From: Lucinisca nassula
Lineage: Eukaryota > Mollusca > Bivalvia > Lucinida > Lucinidae
Assembly: GCA_963580285.1 (NCBI GenBank)
Contig: OY757012.1
Coordinates: 167,140,652 to 167,204,651, forward strand
Direction of reading: 5' to 3'
DNA length: 64,000 nt
Part shown: positions 46,428 to 56,246 of the stretch, piece by piece
How the letters are laid out: each line of letters starts with the position of its first letter
Position numbering within the stretch: the stretch's first letter is position 1
Notes under the pieces: model-generated
Databases searched by the model: none
Seen by the model: only the letters and a program-made list of their open reading frames with translations
What the model was told of the DNA's origin: nothing
Program-made: the position numbers and the translations under genes

Positions 46428-46663
46428 ATTTTACCGCCCTTTCAAGATTATTTCACTCATATCCAGCTGATCGTTAATCCAAAAAAGGGGGGGGGGGGGG
46501 GGGGGGGGGCGAAAATACAGAGTACCCCGAGAAAAAAGAAAACATTTGACCTTCCATTGCAGAACTTGGCGTCTCACATGTGACCGGAGCAAGGCTCCAA
46601 CCCACAGCGATATGATCTAATGATTAAAAGTCAGCGCTCTTATCCACTTGGCCACGGAGGCCC
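46428..46663 (-). mobile_element. SINE family A, full length
   Basis: Antisense tail TTTTACCGCCCTTTCAAGAT, a G run (46,487-46,509), body GCAGAACTTGGCGTCTCACA, and head ending with CTTGGCCACGGAGGCC, i.e. minus-strand GGCCTCCGTGGCCAAGTGGA (A box) and a decayed B box. Confidence 0.75.
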
Positions 46664-46736
46664 ATTCTAATTATTGTCCAAAACTATATTTGGAATTAAA
46701 CTAACATCATTTTTTTCTCATTTCTGGTCCAAACAT

Positions 46737-47380
46737 TACGGAACCCGGGAAGGGACATGATTTTTTTTTATTTTATAAGTTGTGCGCACAAGATAATATC
46801 TTGTGCGGACAAGATATTATCTTGTTCGGACAACATATTATCTTGTCCGCACAAGATATTATCTTGTGCGGACAACATATTATCTTGTGCAGATATTATC
46901 TTGTCCGCACAAGATATTAAGTTGTGCGAACAAGATATTATCTTGTCCGCACAAGATAATATCTTGTCTGCACAAGATAGATCTTGTGCAGACAAGATAT
47001 TATCTTGTTCGCACAACTTATTATCTTGTGCGCACAAGATATTATCTTGTCCGCACAAGATAATATCTTGTGCGCACAAGATAATATGTTGTCCGAACAA
47101 GATAATATCTTGTCCGCACAAGATAATATCTTGTTCGCACAACTTCCCAAGATCTATGTTGTGCAAACAAGATATTATCTTGTGCGGACAAGATATTATC
47201 TTGTTCGCACAAGATAATATGTTGTGCAAACAAGATAATATCTTGTCCGCACAAGATAATATCTTGTCCACACAAGATAATATGTTGTCCGAACAAGATA
47301 ATATCTTGTCCGCTCAAGATATTATCTTGTTCGCACAACATAATAAAAATAAAAAATCATGTCCCTTCCCGGGTTCCGTA
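46737..47380. mobile_element. 644 bp palindromic-array transposon, 6 bp TSD
   Basis: Perfect terminal inverted repeats of 25 bp beginning TACGGAACCCGGGAAGGGAC, flanked by AAACAT on both sides (46,731-46,736; 47,381-47,386). The target, CCAAACATAGATTGTGG of a subfamily I MITE, is reconstituted exactly when the insert is removed. Between the TIRs lie ~26 units of ~21 bp, mostly CAAGATATTATCTTG separated by TCCGCA/TGCGGA/TTCGCA/TGCGCA, i.e. near-palindromes in tandem. Stop-free open frames in several frames of both strands (to 222 codons) follow from the 21 bp period and are not genes. Superfamily unknown. Confidence 0.88.
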
Positions 47381-47451
47381 AAACATAGATTGTGGATACT
47401 TGTTAGAACCATTTCAACAGTTTGAGGTGTTTCTAACAACTATTTTACATA

Positions 47452-47620
47452 AGGTCAACAAGCCTATATAATCTTTCTCCCTTAAACCCCACTTCTGTAT
47501 ATATGTTAAAACTAGTTTACATTTGGTATACGTTATTTTTGTTCAACACCATAGATTGTGGGTACTCGTTAGAACCGCCCTGGCAAGGCGATTCTTATAA
47601 GTTACCCACATTCTAAATGA
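47452..47620 (-). mobile_element. Decayed palindromic MITE, subfamily I
   Basis: AACAAGCCTATATAATCTTT, CCCTTAAACCCCACTTCTG and the hairpin GTGGGTACTCGTTAGAACCG-CCC. Right portion missing. A diverged hairpin also flanks the palindromic element (47,387-47,450). Confidence 0.65.
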
Positions 47621-47639
47621 TTATACCTCTGCCTTTTCG

Positions 47640-48060
47640 AATAATAGCGGAAGGGCATTAAGTGTTATTCCTGTCTGTCCGTCCATTAATGAAACCTTAC
47701 ATGTGCCTGCATAACAATTAGACGATGTGTCATGAACAAGGAAGACAACTCTTGCTTTTTTTTAGTGTTGAATTTTCTGCCCTTGACTAAGTTCCTATAG
47801 TAAACTATGTCCAGGCCATAACTCCTAAGCCATATGAAATATATTTATGAAACTTTACAGGTACATGCATGGCATTGAGACAAGGAAGACAACTCTTGTT
47901 TTTTGTTTTTGACTTATCTGCCTTTGACTTGGTTCCTTATAGTAAACTGTGTCATGACAAAACTCCAAAACCATATGGAATATATTCATGAAACTACAGG
48001 TGTATGTATGGCTCTGAGATGATGTGTCATGAACAAGGAAGACAACTCTTGTTCTCTTGA
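47640..48060 (+). repeat. ~150 bp tandem array, ~2.7 copies
   Basis: Units with GATGTGTCATGAACAAGGAA, GACAACTCTTG, and CCATATG-AATATATT-ATGAAACT. Preceded by CTGTCTGTCCGTCC. Related in wording to the array at 7.7 kb (GTGTCATG-CAAGAA). Confidence 0.8.
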
Positions 48061-48306
48061 AAATGACATCTACCTTAATAATAACTTCATGCTATACCTG
48101 TTACAATTACATAACCCTTTTTGTGCATTTTGGCGGGGGCATCCGTGTCCTATGGACATTTTTCTAGTTAGCCAGAATATGAAAAATATGAAAACAAAAT
48201 ATGAAAATTCTTTTTTTCCTAGTGGAAAAATTTTCTATTTATTTGAATAGGCGTGTGTTCAAAATGGTCAAATCATTGTTTCGAACAGAAATAACATTAT
48301 TTTCTT

Positions 48307-48400
48307 GTCGGGTAAAAGTCCCACAAAATTGGAAGCAACGTCTCCAAAATGACCTCTACAGTGTTGACGGGGACGTTAAGCCTCAAATCAAACAAAAAAA
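48307..48400 (+). mobile_element. SINE family B, 5' truncated, with ~13 bp TSD
   Basis: Only the last ~94 bp (GTCGGGTAAAAGTCCCAC to CAAATCAAACAAAAAAA). ACATTATTTTCTT occurs at both junctions (48,294-48,306; 48,401-48,413). 5' truncation with a TSD is expected of incomplete reverse transcription. Confidence 0.88.
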
Positions 48401-48640
48401 ACATTATTTTCTTTTTTTCTGGTCCAAACATAGATTGTGGGTACGTGTTAGAATCAGCTCAATGAGGCGGTTTTACCAACTGTTCATTTTACGGTATGTT
48501 TGGAACAGAAATAACACTATTTTTCCTTATTTCCGCTCCTAACATTTATTGTGGAACTTGTGAGAGCCATCTCCTTGAATCAGTTCTTATAAGTACACAT
48601 AATGTATGTTTGGAACATAAATAAGTTAACATTATTGATT
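48401..48640. mobile_element. Degenerate subfamily I hairpins
   Basis: Two decayed copies of the ACATAGATTGTGGGTAC hairpin core (48,430-48,500 and 48,540-48,620). The left flank was the target for the truncated SINE at 48,307. Confidence 0.6.
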
Positions 48641-48659
48641 CTAATACATGTGTTTATTT

Positions 48660-48950
48660 TGGTATTTGTAAGAACTGTCATACATAGTCGATGGCATGCC
48701 ATCACATATCTCCACGCTTCCCCGCGGGCCCCACCGCCTGGGCCCGCCCCTAGGGGTGTGATAAAAATTCCGAAAGTGTCATGCACTCCCCAGACCAAAG
48801 ATCTATCAGTTTCCAAAGTTTCAAGTTTCTGTCTATAACTGTCTAACAGTTATCCGGTAAGACGTACGTACGGACGTACGGACGGAGAACAGCATTACAA
48901 TACCTCAACTTTTTTTCTTCGAAAAGCGTGGGGATAACAAGTACACAAAA
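48660..48950 (-). repeat. Composite repeat with CGGACGTACGGACGG tract
   Basis: GTCGATGGCATGCCATCACA, CTCCACGCTTCCCCGCGGGC, a GTACGTACGGACGTACGGAC tract, and TTCTTCGAAAAGCGTGGGGATA. Same order of parts as 28,280-28,600. Confidence 0.65.
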
Positions 48951-49078
48951 TCTATTTTTGGAACAAAAATGATATTACATGTTATTCCTTTATTTCTGCC
49001 TGAAGCATGGATTGTGGGTACTTCTTAGTATCCTCTCAATGAGGTAGCATGTATATATAATTTATGACGGGCCTCCGG

Positions 49079-49205
49079 GGCCTAGTGGTTAAGAGCGCTG
49101 ACTCTTAATCATTAGGTCTCTCACCGCTGTGGTTCGAGCCTCGCTCGGGTCATATGTGAGACGCCAAATTCTGCAACGGAAGGTCAGGTGGTTTTTCTTG
49201 ATGTT
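49079..49205 (+). mobile_element. SINE family A, head and body only
   Basis: GGGCCTCCGGGGCCTAGTGG (A box region), GAGCGCTGACTCTTAATC, GTGGTTCGAGCCTCG (B box), GAGACGCCAAATTCTGCAAC. The 3' tail is missing. This is the best preserved A-family pol III promoter in the window. Confidence 0.78.
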
Positions 49206-49399
49206 TGAGACAAGATTAAAGTCTAACAAGGTTTCATATTTGATAAAAGCACACAGGATGGTGGGTCAGTGGTAAATATGACATCAAGGTCTAGGAGCTA
49301 GACTAGTTGTCCCCTTATAAAGTTGTTCAAATGGTTCCGGTCTGTTGCACATCTGGGTCACAGGAGTCAAAAATAGATTTTTTCACCGAAAACTTAAAA

Positions 49400-50110
49400 T
49401 TTTTTCTTCTGAAACCACAAGGCCCAGGTCTTTGATATTTGGTATAAAGCTTCATCCAGTGGGCCCCTACCAAGATTGTTCAAATTATAGTGCTGGGGCC
49501 AAAAATGCCCCCGCCCCGGGGCCCTTTGGTTTTACATGGGCTTATATAGGGAAAATCTTTAAAATCTTCCTCTCTGAAACCGCAAGGCCCAGGTCTTTGA
49601 TATTTGGTATGAAGCTTCATCTAGTGGACCCCAACCAAGATTGTTCAAATTATAGTGCTGGGGCCAAAAATGCCCCCGCCCCGGGGCCCTTTGGTTTTAC
49701 AGGGGCTTATATAGGGAGAATCTTTAAAAATCTTCTGCTCTGAAACCGCAAGGCGCAGGTCTTTGCTAATTGGTATGAAGCTTTATCTAGTAGACCCCTA
49801 CCAAGATTGTTCAAATTATAGTGCTGGGGCAAAAAATGCCCCCGCCCCGGGGCCCTTTGGTTTTACATGGGCTTATATAGGGAAAATCTTTAAAAATCTT
49901 CATCTCTGAAACCGCTTGGCCCAGGTCTTTGCTATTTGGTATGAAGCTTTATCTAGTGGACCCCTACCAAGATTGTTCAAATTATAGCCCTGGGGCCAAA
50001 AATGCCCCCGCCCAGGGACCCTTTGGTTTTACAGGGGCTTATATTGGGATTTTTTTTTTTAAATCTTCTTCTCTGAAACCGCAAGGCCCAGGTCTTTGCT
50101 ATTTGTAAGC
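49400..50110 (+). repeat. ~165 bp tandem array, 4.5 copies
   Basis: TCTGAAACC-CAAGGCCCAGGT units at about 49,408, 49,575, 49,739, 49,905 and 50,075, each with GATTGTTCAAATTATAGTGC, GCCCCCGCCCCGGGGCCCTT and TTTTACATGGGCTTATATAG. Homogeneous, so relatively young. It matches two units at 37.5 kb. Confidence 0.88.
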
Positions 50111-50216
50111 ACATATCGGGGTTGGGATGCATGGTGCTAGAACTGGTGGGCTGAGCCTGTCCAGACAATCTTAATGTCCCACAAAATTTGAAGCAACGTC
50201 TCCAAATTGACCTAAA

Positions 50217-50498
50217 CATTTCGAATACACGCCTATACAAATACATTGTAATCTTTACCACCGAAAAAACGAAACTTTTATTATGAAGAATTATGATATT
50301 TTGCTTATTTTTGCTAAAAAAAAATAGATTGTGTGTACTCGTTAGAACCGCCTCATTGAGGCGGTTCTAACGAATACCCACACTCTATATTTTAGAGCAG
50401 AAATAAGCAAAATAATGTTTACCCCCGTAAACCCCAGTTTTACTATATAAAAGTGCGGTTCAATGGGGTCATTATTATATAGGCGTGTTTTCCTGATG
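50217..50498 (+). mobile_element. Palindromic MITE, subfamily I, complete
   Basis: CATTTCGAATACACGCCTAT to TATAGGCGTGTTTTCCTGATG-like end. Large hairpin around GCCTCATTGAGGCGG. Preceded by a SINE B tail scrap (50,172-50,216). Confidence 0.8.
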
Positions 50499-50564
50499 CA
50501 GAGTGAAGGAACAAAATAAACAAAACTAAAAGCTCTTTGCAGTAGCACAATTGTATAAAATTCA

Positions 50565-50669
50565 CCCTTTCACTCCTGCGTTTCTCAAACTGTTGGTCCT
50601 GATGTTCCGTCTCATCTAGATCTACACTATGAAAATCAAACAAATGACCAGTCTACAGGGTTGAAAGGG
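50565..50669. mobile_element. Short TTAA-flanked MITE
   Basis: CCCTTTCACTCCTG / TTGAAAGGG inverted ends. TTAA at right (50,670-50,673), TTCA at left. 105 bp; the interior has TCATCTAGATCTACACT. A relative of the piggyBac-like MITEs. Confidence 0.5.
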
Positions 50670-50673
50670 TTAA

Positions 50674-51053
50674 AACACATGAAGATCCGATTGTATACAA
50701 CTGCAGAGATAAATTTTGTCATGTTTTCGGTAAATGGAATAACTTTCATATCGGGGATTTAAACTCCTATATTTGTCTGTCAAAGCATCTGTGTTTTATC
50801 AGAAGAAATGACACCTATAATCTCCCCTGGCAAGGTTACCGCCACGTAAACCTTTACGTATTGCCTGGCAGCCGCGATATTTGGGATAATTTTGATAGAG
50901 AAAGTGACCTGCCCAGGTGACAGGAATGAAGTAAAATACCACAGAGACTAAGCTACCTATCTCCGTATCTTAGTAAATTCATGCCTCATATTTTTCAGGC
51001 ATTTGCAGGATTTCAGGCTTTTAGAGCTTGATTTTTTCCTTTTTTATTTTTTA
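50674..51053. other. No gene recognised
   Basis: Unique-looking sequence between two TTAA-type MITEs. No supportable feature. Confidence 0.4.
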
Positions 51054-51243
51054 CCCTTATCCTGCTGTAAAAAAAATTTAGCCACGCCCATTTCTGACTA
51101 TTAACCAATCAAATTATTGATACAATGTATTTGTTGAATTCACAAACTGCATTACAAATAGTGTTGATCCTGATCAGATGGCTTCTGAAGAAGCCATCTG
51201 ATCTGGATCTAGACTGTTTGCAAAGGTAATTGCAGGATAAGGG
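51054..51243. mobile_element. piggyBac-like MITE
   Basis: CCCTTATCCTGC and its exact inverse GCAGGATAAGGG. TTAA at right (51,244-51,247), TTTA at left. Core GATCAGATGGCTTCTGAAGA / AGCCATCTGATCTGG is a perfect hairpin. Confidence 0.75.
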
Positions 51244-51363
51244 TTAAGGCTGCAAATTCGGGCCTTTCAGGCATGGAAAAGCTTGGTCAGTTGTAATTAT
51301 TGTGACAGATGGTCTACAAATACGGTTCGATCTATCATGTTAACTTCAGTCCGGGCACATGTA

Positions 51364-51545
51364 CAGCAAAATTCCTATATAAAGACCACCTTTGGGACTG
51401 TTCAAAAGTGGTCTTTAAGACCACTTTTGAACAGCCCCAAAGGTTGTCTCTGACCAGAGGACACTGTATGCAGAAAAGACAAAGAAAGAATAACTGCAAC
51501 CTATTTAGTCTTAATTTAGGTGGTCTTAATAGCGTAATTTTACTG
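51364..51545. mobile_element. Second Tc1/mariner-like MITE family, TA TSD
   Basis: Ends CAGCAAAATTCCTATATAAA and inverse of CAGTAAAATTACGCTATTAA, with TA on both sides (51,362-51,363; 51,546-51,547). Internal hairpin GGGACTGTTCAAAAGTGGTC / GACCACTTTTGAACAGCCCC. 182 bp. Relatives: 25.1, 39.2 and 57.2 kb (fragments). Confidence 0.82.
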
Positions 51546-51776
51546 TATTTACACATGTGAGACCCTTATAACTCCTATTTAATTTTTATGTGGTTAAAAT
51601 GTAGGGTTTTACTTAGGGAAATCGTCAATGTTTGTAGCATAATATTCCTCTGACTCCACGTTAGCAAAGTATTGCACTGGTTACCCCGGTAAATTCAACA
51701 TTATATAGAGAAAAATAGAGTACATGTGCAACATTTGCCTTTTTATGTTTCTTATTCGTGCTCTTAACCAAAGATT

Positions 51777-52027
51777 TAGCCTAGCCACTAGACGTTAAAA
51801 TGAATAATATGGAATTAAAATCAGCTTTTGCACTAAAATGAAGTGTTTAAAAGTTTAGCTAGTCTAGTCTTTCCGGCTCAATTTTAACACTCAATTTGAT
51901 AATCCTAAGATTTGAGACTACCAAATAGACTTGCCATTACTAAGACGGTGATAAATTTTTAAACCAATAAAAAAAACAAAAACAAAAAAATGATCAGACT
52001 TTTGTTATCAGACTAGTAGCTAGTCTA
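51777..52027. mobile_element. 251 bp TAG..CTA MITE with 9 bp TSD
   Basis: Ends TAGCCTAGCCACTAGAC and inverse of TAGACTAGCTACTAGTCTGA. CCAAAGATT at 51,768-51,776 and 52,028-52,036. It is inserted in a subfamily I MITE remnant (CTTATTCGTGCTC before, GTGGGTATTCCTTAGAGCC after). Confidence 0.82.
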
Positions 52028-52155
52028 CCAAAGATTGTGGGTATTCCTTAGAGCCACCTCTGTGAATCTAACTAGCTGCCTAGCAGATATGAGAAAAATA
52101 TCAAAGTTCCATTAGAAAAAAAGCCATTTTTCAATCAGAAAGCATTAATTTGCAC

Positions 52156-52176
52156 GGGGGGGGGGGGGGGGGGGGG
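52156..52176. repeat. Poly-G run (21)
   Basis: Uninterrupted G run. Confidence 0.98.
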
Positions 52177-52377
52177 CAAGAATTGTGACAGCAATTATTT
52201 GTAAATGAAACCACAGTGGCGTAGCCAAAATAAAAATGTAACGCAAAAAAAAGGAAACCGTGGGAACTCAATGCCAAGTTGTTGCCATGTAGTTTCTTTG
52301 TAGGGAAGGTCGCAACTTATGTTGTGAGAACTTGTAGCCCACCACCAAATCTATATGTTTAGGTAGATTCTCTTTAA

Positions 52378-52588
52378 CCATTTTTGTACCAAATGGAATC
52401 TTCCTTCTTATATATAGCAGGAGTCCATTTCAAAATTTGGGGGTGTCAGGTTGTGTTTTCTTCAAAATTTATTTGGGAAACGGCTTAACTTTTGGCAAAC
52501 AGTGTAGGCCCTGATCAGACGCCGCGTCTGATCTGGGCCTGCACTGTTTGCCAAGGTACCCCTTTAGGGGCTTCTGGTACTGAATGGG
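52378..52588. mobile_element. piggyBac-like MITE
   Basis: TTAA at 52,374-52,377, then CCATTTTTGTACCAAATGG. Right end GGTACTGAATGGG followed by TTAT. The core is the family's clearest palindrome, GATCAGACGCCGCGTCTGATC-like, with AACAGTGTAGGCCCT / GGGCCTGCACTGTTTGCC around it. Confidence 0.75.
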
Positions 52589-52688
52589 TTATTGCGCATA
52601 TTTTGCATTACGCACATGCGTAATATGCGAAATACCATAAAAACCGTTGAAAATGGGACATCTTAAGGTCTTGCCATAATTCTCTTTA

Positions 52689-52960
52689 CATTACGATAAC
52701 ACACCCGTAAGATATAGTGCATTTTTTCACACCTCCAAAATGGCTTTTTTTCGGAAGAAAATCCATTATATCTTTCTTATTTATACTGCAAACATAGGTT
52801 GTGGGTGCTCGTTAGAACCGCCTCACGAGTACCCACAAACTATGTCTTGGAGCAAAAATAAGAAAAATAATGTTTATTGTTTACCCCCGTAAACCCCAGT
52901 TTTCTCTATACAAAGTGGGGTGAAAGGGGGTGTTCGTTTCACGGACTTGTTCACGTGATG
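52689..52960 (+). mobile_element. Palindromic MITE, subfamily II
   Basis: CATTACGATAACACACCCGT to ACGGACTTGTTCACGTGATG. The hairpin is collapsed (GTTAGAACCGCCTCACGAGTACCC), i.e. most of one arm is deleted. Confidence 0.8.
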
Positions 52961-52999
52961 AACCAGAGGCATGCAACAGATGAGAAATGATTGAGATCA

Positions 53000-53115
53000 G
53001 TCTAGGATACAGAGATATAGCTGCTCAAAAGTGTGGATGGACGGACGGACGGACGACGGAGGACCCACTATACTAGAAGCTCCCCTGGAGCCTTCGGCCC
53101 AGGTGAGCTAAAAAG
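53000..53115 (-). repeat. Terminal fragment of AGCTCACCTGGGCC composite repeat
   Basis: GGACGGACGGACGACGGAGG then CTGGAGCCTTCGGCCCAGGT and GAGCTAAAAA. This is the conserved end of the GTCCGTCC-bearing repeat class. Confidence 0.6.
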
Positions 53116-54140
53116 GTGTAGACCCTGATCAGACTGCTCCTTCAGTGTTTGCAAAGGCCTGTCGGTCCCAATACTTAGGATCATTACGGTAGATTTAACA
53201 TTTCAAACCAGGTATTATGTGACGAAAATAAAATTTACATTTTCAAAAGTGCAATCTGTATCAAAACGGCAAGTCGTATGACTTCTGCGTTGCTGTTTAC
53301 AATCGGTTTAGTAAAAACATTGACCTTTAAAGAAGCTTTCATTCAAGATTTTTAACCGCATTCTAGGCAGAAAATGCACGCCATTAGGCACGTGCATGAC
53401 AGAAAATTACTGACTTTAAAATGTCGCATAATAAATTTTCCGCATAAATTATTATTTTTTTTACATATTAAGCTACATTATGACATATGACGTCAAAGTA
53501 AAAACTGTCAACCTCGCCTGATTAATGATTTCTGTTTTAGTAGTCTATGTTTCTCAGATTTATGACCGAGGGCTGGAGGAAGAAGTTAGTCACGTCGACG
53601 TTTTTTTCTTGCGTTGCCACGCGTCGGGGGAAAACTAGGAAATTGATTTATATTACAAGGCCAGGGAATTGTTGGGGAATTCTGAGAACTGTCTGGGAAT
53701 TTTGGAATTTTGGCGGATGTCAGGGCATTGTCGGAGAATTTTGAAAAAAAAAAAAAAAACTGATTTTCTCAAGCAGCGTCGTCCAGGTGACCCTGACTTA
53801 TGAGGAGTTAATTCTAGCTTGAGGCAGAATTTGCCATGGTTTGACAGGCAATATCCCAGAAAGACCAAATATCGCAATGTAATGTGTCCGGGAAATGTGT
53901 GGCAACCCAGCACTAGATCGTATGCATGTTGAATAGTGTCGTTGATATAACTTTTCCATGCAATGCCTTCGTTGGCAATAAAAAATGACAATTTTGGCTC
54001 GATTGTTTTGTCAGTCGACCCAAAGTTACTGTTACTAATCACAATAGCTTTACACTGTTGTGTTTGTCAGTCGACCCAAAAGTACTAATTGTTATGTCCA
54101 CGTGACTATCACTGATTTACATGAAATCCAGGAAACGGTT
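53116..54140. other. No gene recognised
   Basis: About 1 kb with no repeat family that I recognise, except GGGAATT-type short reiterations at 53,664-53,735 and an A run at 53,743-53,759. Open frame 53,653-54,042 (minus) has no visible motif. Confidence 0.45.
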
Positions 54141-54144
54141 ATTT

Positions 54145-54311
54145 GAGCCCCGCCAAGCGAATTTGTGTCTTCGAACATTCCGTCATGACAAGTTTTAACT
54201 GCGCATGCCCAGCCATTCAGAGGGGGGCAGGAATATGGCTTTCTGTCTGAAAGTTCCTCTTGATTCACTGCTCGCATAGGCGATAAGTACCAAAATCGCT
54301 TGACGGGGCCC
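54145..54311 (-). mobile_element. GGGCCCCGTCAAGCGA MITE lacking its hairpin, 4 bp TSD ATTT
   Basis: Same termini as the copies at 34.9 and 42.9 kb, flanked by ATTT (54,141-54,144; 54,312-54,315). It is ~70 bp shorter because the GC-rich hairpin is missing cleanly between two GAGCAG/CAAGCAG direct repeats. Confidence 0.85.
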
Positions 54312-54436
54312 ATTTATAGAAAATAGCCGCGGTGAGGTCAGCGGATTGCGTAAGAGAGCCATCTACATGTATAGAATCCGGACTGAAATCATGTTGTTGT
54401 TGTTTTTCTCAAACAATGTAGACCCAGAATGCGACG

Positions 54437-54956
54437 CATTACGAAAATACGCCTATTCAAATATATTGGAAATATTTTACCACCAAAAAATGAACTTGTT
54501 CAGATAGAAAATGCTTATATTTTTCATATTTCTGCTCAAAACATAGCTTGTGGCTACTCATTAGAACCGCCTCGGCGGTTCTAATGAGTAGCCACAAGCT
54601 ATGTTTTTGAGCAGAAATAAGAAAAATAACGTATTCCCCTGTAAACCCCAGTTTTACTATATAAAAGTGGGGTTGAAGGGGTCAAAATTATAAAGGCGTG
54701 TTCTCGTGATGGTCTAATCAGGGTCTAAATATTTTACCACCAAAAATGAAATTGTTCAGATAAAAATGCTTATATTTTTCATATTTCTGCTCAAAACATA
54801 GCTTGTGGCTACTCGCCGAGGCGGTTCTAACGAGTACCCACGAGCTATGTTTTGAGCAGAAATAAGAAAAATAACGTATGCCCCTGTAAACCCCAGTTTT
54901 ACTATATAAAAGTGGGGTTGAAGGGGTCAAAACTTTATAGGCGTGTTCTCGTGATG
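54437..54956 (+). mobile_element. Palindromic MITE, subfamily I, with 245 bp tandem duplication
   Basis: First copy 54,437-54,711 is complete (CATTACGAAAATACGCCTAT ... GTGTTCTCGTGATG). 54,712-54,956 repeats everything from the ATATTTTACCACC block to the right end, together with flanking GGTCTAATCAGGGTCTA. The second hairpin has lost part of one arm (GTGGCTACTCGCCGAGGCGG). Confidence 0.82.
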
Positions 54957-55076
54957 GTCTAATCAGGGTCTACGGGTCAGGGTTTGAGTTACAGTACAGA
55001 AATTTAGACGAAGCAGCCTTAAGTCCCCGTTCAGGACCATTTTCATAGCCTACACCCAAGAGACAATCAACCCACC

Positions 55077-55352
55077 AGGCCCCCGCCCATTGGGCATTGG
55101 TCAAATAGATTGGGCTGCTTGGTACTTCCATGCAGAGCTGAAATCGGCCGCAATGAGTACTGGTACACTGCTAAGAAGGTTTAAGCCTACCAGACAAAAT
55201 GGTGCGAGTCATACGTGTCTGCATAAAACATATTGGTTTGTTTAGGCGCTAGGGCTGGAGATGTCAGGTAAAAGTCGCACAAAATTAGAAGCAACGTCTC
55301 CAAAATGACCTAAATAGTGTTAAGGGGGCGTAAAACCTCAATTCAAACAAAC
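55077..55352 (+). mobile_element. SINE family B
   Basis: Sense copy from GGCCCCCGCCCATTGGGC to GTAAAACCTCAATTCAAACA. Diverged, with the CATTGGGCGACAGGGC segment altered. Confidence 0.72.
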
Positions 55353-55509
55353 AATCGGCAATCGACCCACCAGTTCTGTCAGTACTGTTCTTTAGCTCTA
55401 AGCAGTTCAACATTAAGCTAGGATATTCGTACGCTGAGTTTTTCTCTGGCCACGTGGGCCTGATTCACATCCGGCTTACACACATAAACTGCCTATTCTA
55501 CGCTCGGGA

Positions 55510-55839
55510 CCGGCCCCGATAGCTCAGTTGGTAGAGTGTTCGCTCCGGGGAACGGGAGGTCTCGGGTTCGATCCCGGGCCGCGACATACCAAAGTCGTTA
55601 AAAATTGTACTAGCTGCTCCTCGCTTGGCACTCAGATTTACGGGGTAGAGCTAGGACTGGTCGATCCAGTGTCAGGATAATGTGACCGGGTGTGGTATCA
55701 TGTAATGTGTCTGGGACATGATACTTCAGTGAGGCAGCACTATAAACGTGAGCATTGAGCTCCCTGTCGCAACCAGACACCGTCGTGATATGACTGAAAA
55801 ATTGTTGAAAGCGACGTTAAACCCGAATTCACACACATT
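55510..55839 (+). mobile_element. Full-length tRNA-derived SINE, family C, 11 bp TSD
   Basis: Head at 55,511-55,586: GATAGCTCAGTTGGTAGAGT (A box) and GGTTCGATCCCGGGCC (B box). The 5' and 3' ends of this head do not form a proper acceptor stem, so it is not a functional tRNA. The body has GGGGTAGAGCTAGGACTGGT, ending TTGTTGAAAGCGACGTTAAA plus CCCGAATTCACACAC. TSD TACGCTCGGGA at 55,499-55,509 and 55,840-55,850. Confidence 0.92.
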
Positions 55840-55984
55840 TACGCTCGGGAGACTGCTTACACATATAAAACGCTACAAAATTCCCGCTCATAACGAATGA
55901 TCGTCGAATACAGATACCTGAGCTCTTGAGTCCCATCCATATACAGAACACAACGTATTTTCTTCAGAAAAGTAATGATTATTG

Positions 55985-56246
55985 CATTATGATAACACAC
56001 CCGTGCGACATAGTGCATTTCTTTCACATCTCCAAAAGTTTCTGATAAAAATCTGTGATATTTTTCTTACTTATACTGCAAACATTGGCTGTGGGTGCCC
56101 GCTAGAACACATTGAGGCGGTTCTAACGACTAACCTAAATTTATATCTTGGAACAGAAAAAAAGAATGTATACGCCCGTAAACCCCAGTTTTTTCTGTAT
56201 AAAGAGGGGTTTGGGGTGTTCATTTCACGGATTTGTTCACGCGATG
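55985..56246 (+). mobile_element. Palindromic MITE, subfamily II
   Basis: CATTATGATAACACACCCGT to TTTGTTCACGCGATG. The hairpin is partly eroded (GGGTGCCCGCTAGAACACAT). Confidence 0.75.

Larger units (their letters stand above)
45560..49305. mobile_element. 3.75 kb element with TAG..CTA ends and 9 bp TSD
   Basis: Left end TAGACTAGCTACTAGTCGGA, right end inverse of TAGTCTAGCTCCTAGACCTT. Perfect 9 bp TSD GTTGTCCCC (45,551-45,559; 49,306-49,314). Two relatives with the same ends, each with its own 9 bp TSD, are at 51,777 and 57,256. A 9 bp duplication fits Mutator-like or Merlin-like transposition. No transposase; most of the length is later insertions (SINEs, MITEs, palindromic element, tandem array). 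The right ~100 bp is homologous to the left end of 57,256. Confidence 0.8.
45393..50110 (+). repeat. Composite tandem-type repeat split by a 3.75 kb insertion
   Basis: Left part 45,393-45,559 (AGCTCACATGTCACGTAGTG, TCCGTCGTCCGTCGTC, TTTGACCAAACTCC, CTTAGGTTGTCCCC) continues without loss at 49,306 (GTTGTCCCCTTATAAAGTTG) into a ~165 bp tandem array. The parallel copy at 36.28 kb reads GGTGGTCTTCTCTTAAAGTT, confirming that the two parts were contiguous. Confidence 0.8.

Noticed and set aside
46757..47425. 222-codon open frame and overlapping open frames on both strands
   Set aside because: All arise from a ~21 bp repeat without stop codons in a palindromic transposon. Several frames being open at once is expected from the period.
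55511..55586. A tRNA gene
   Set aside because: A and B boxes are good, but the 5' and 3' ends do not pair as an acceptor stem, and the sequence continues into a full SINE body with an 11 bp TSD.
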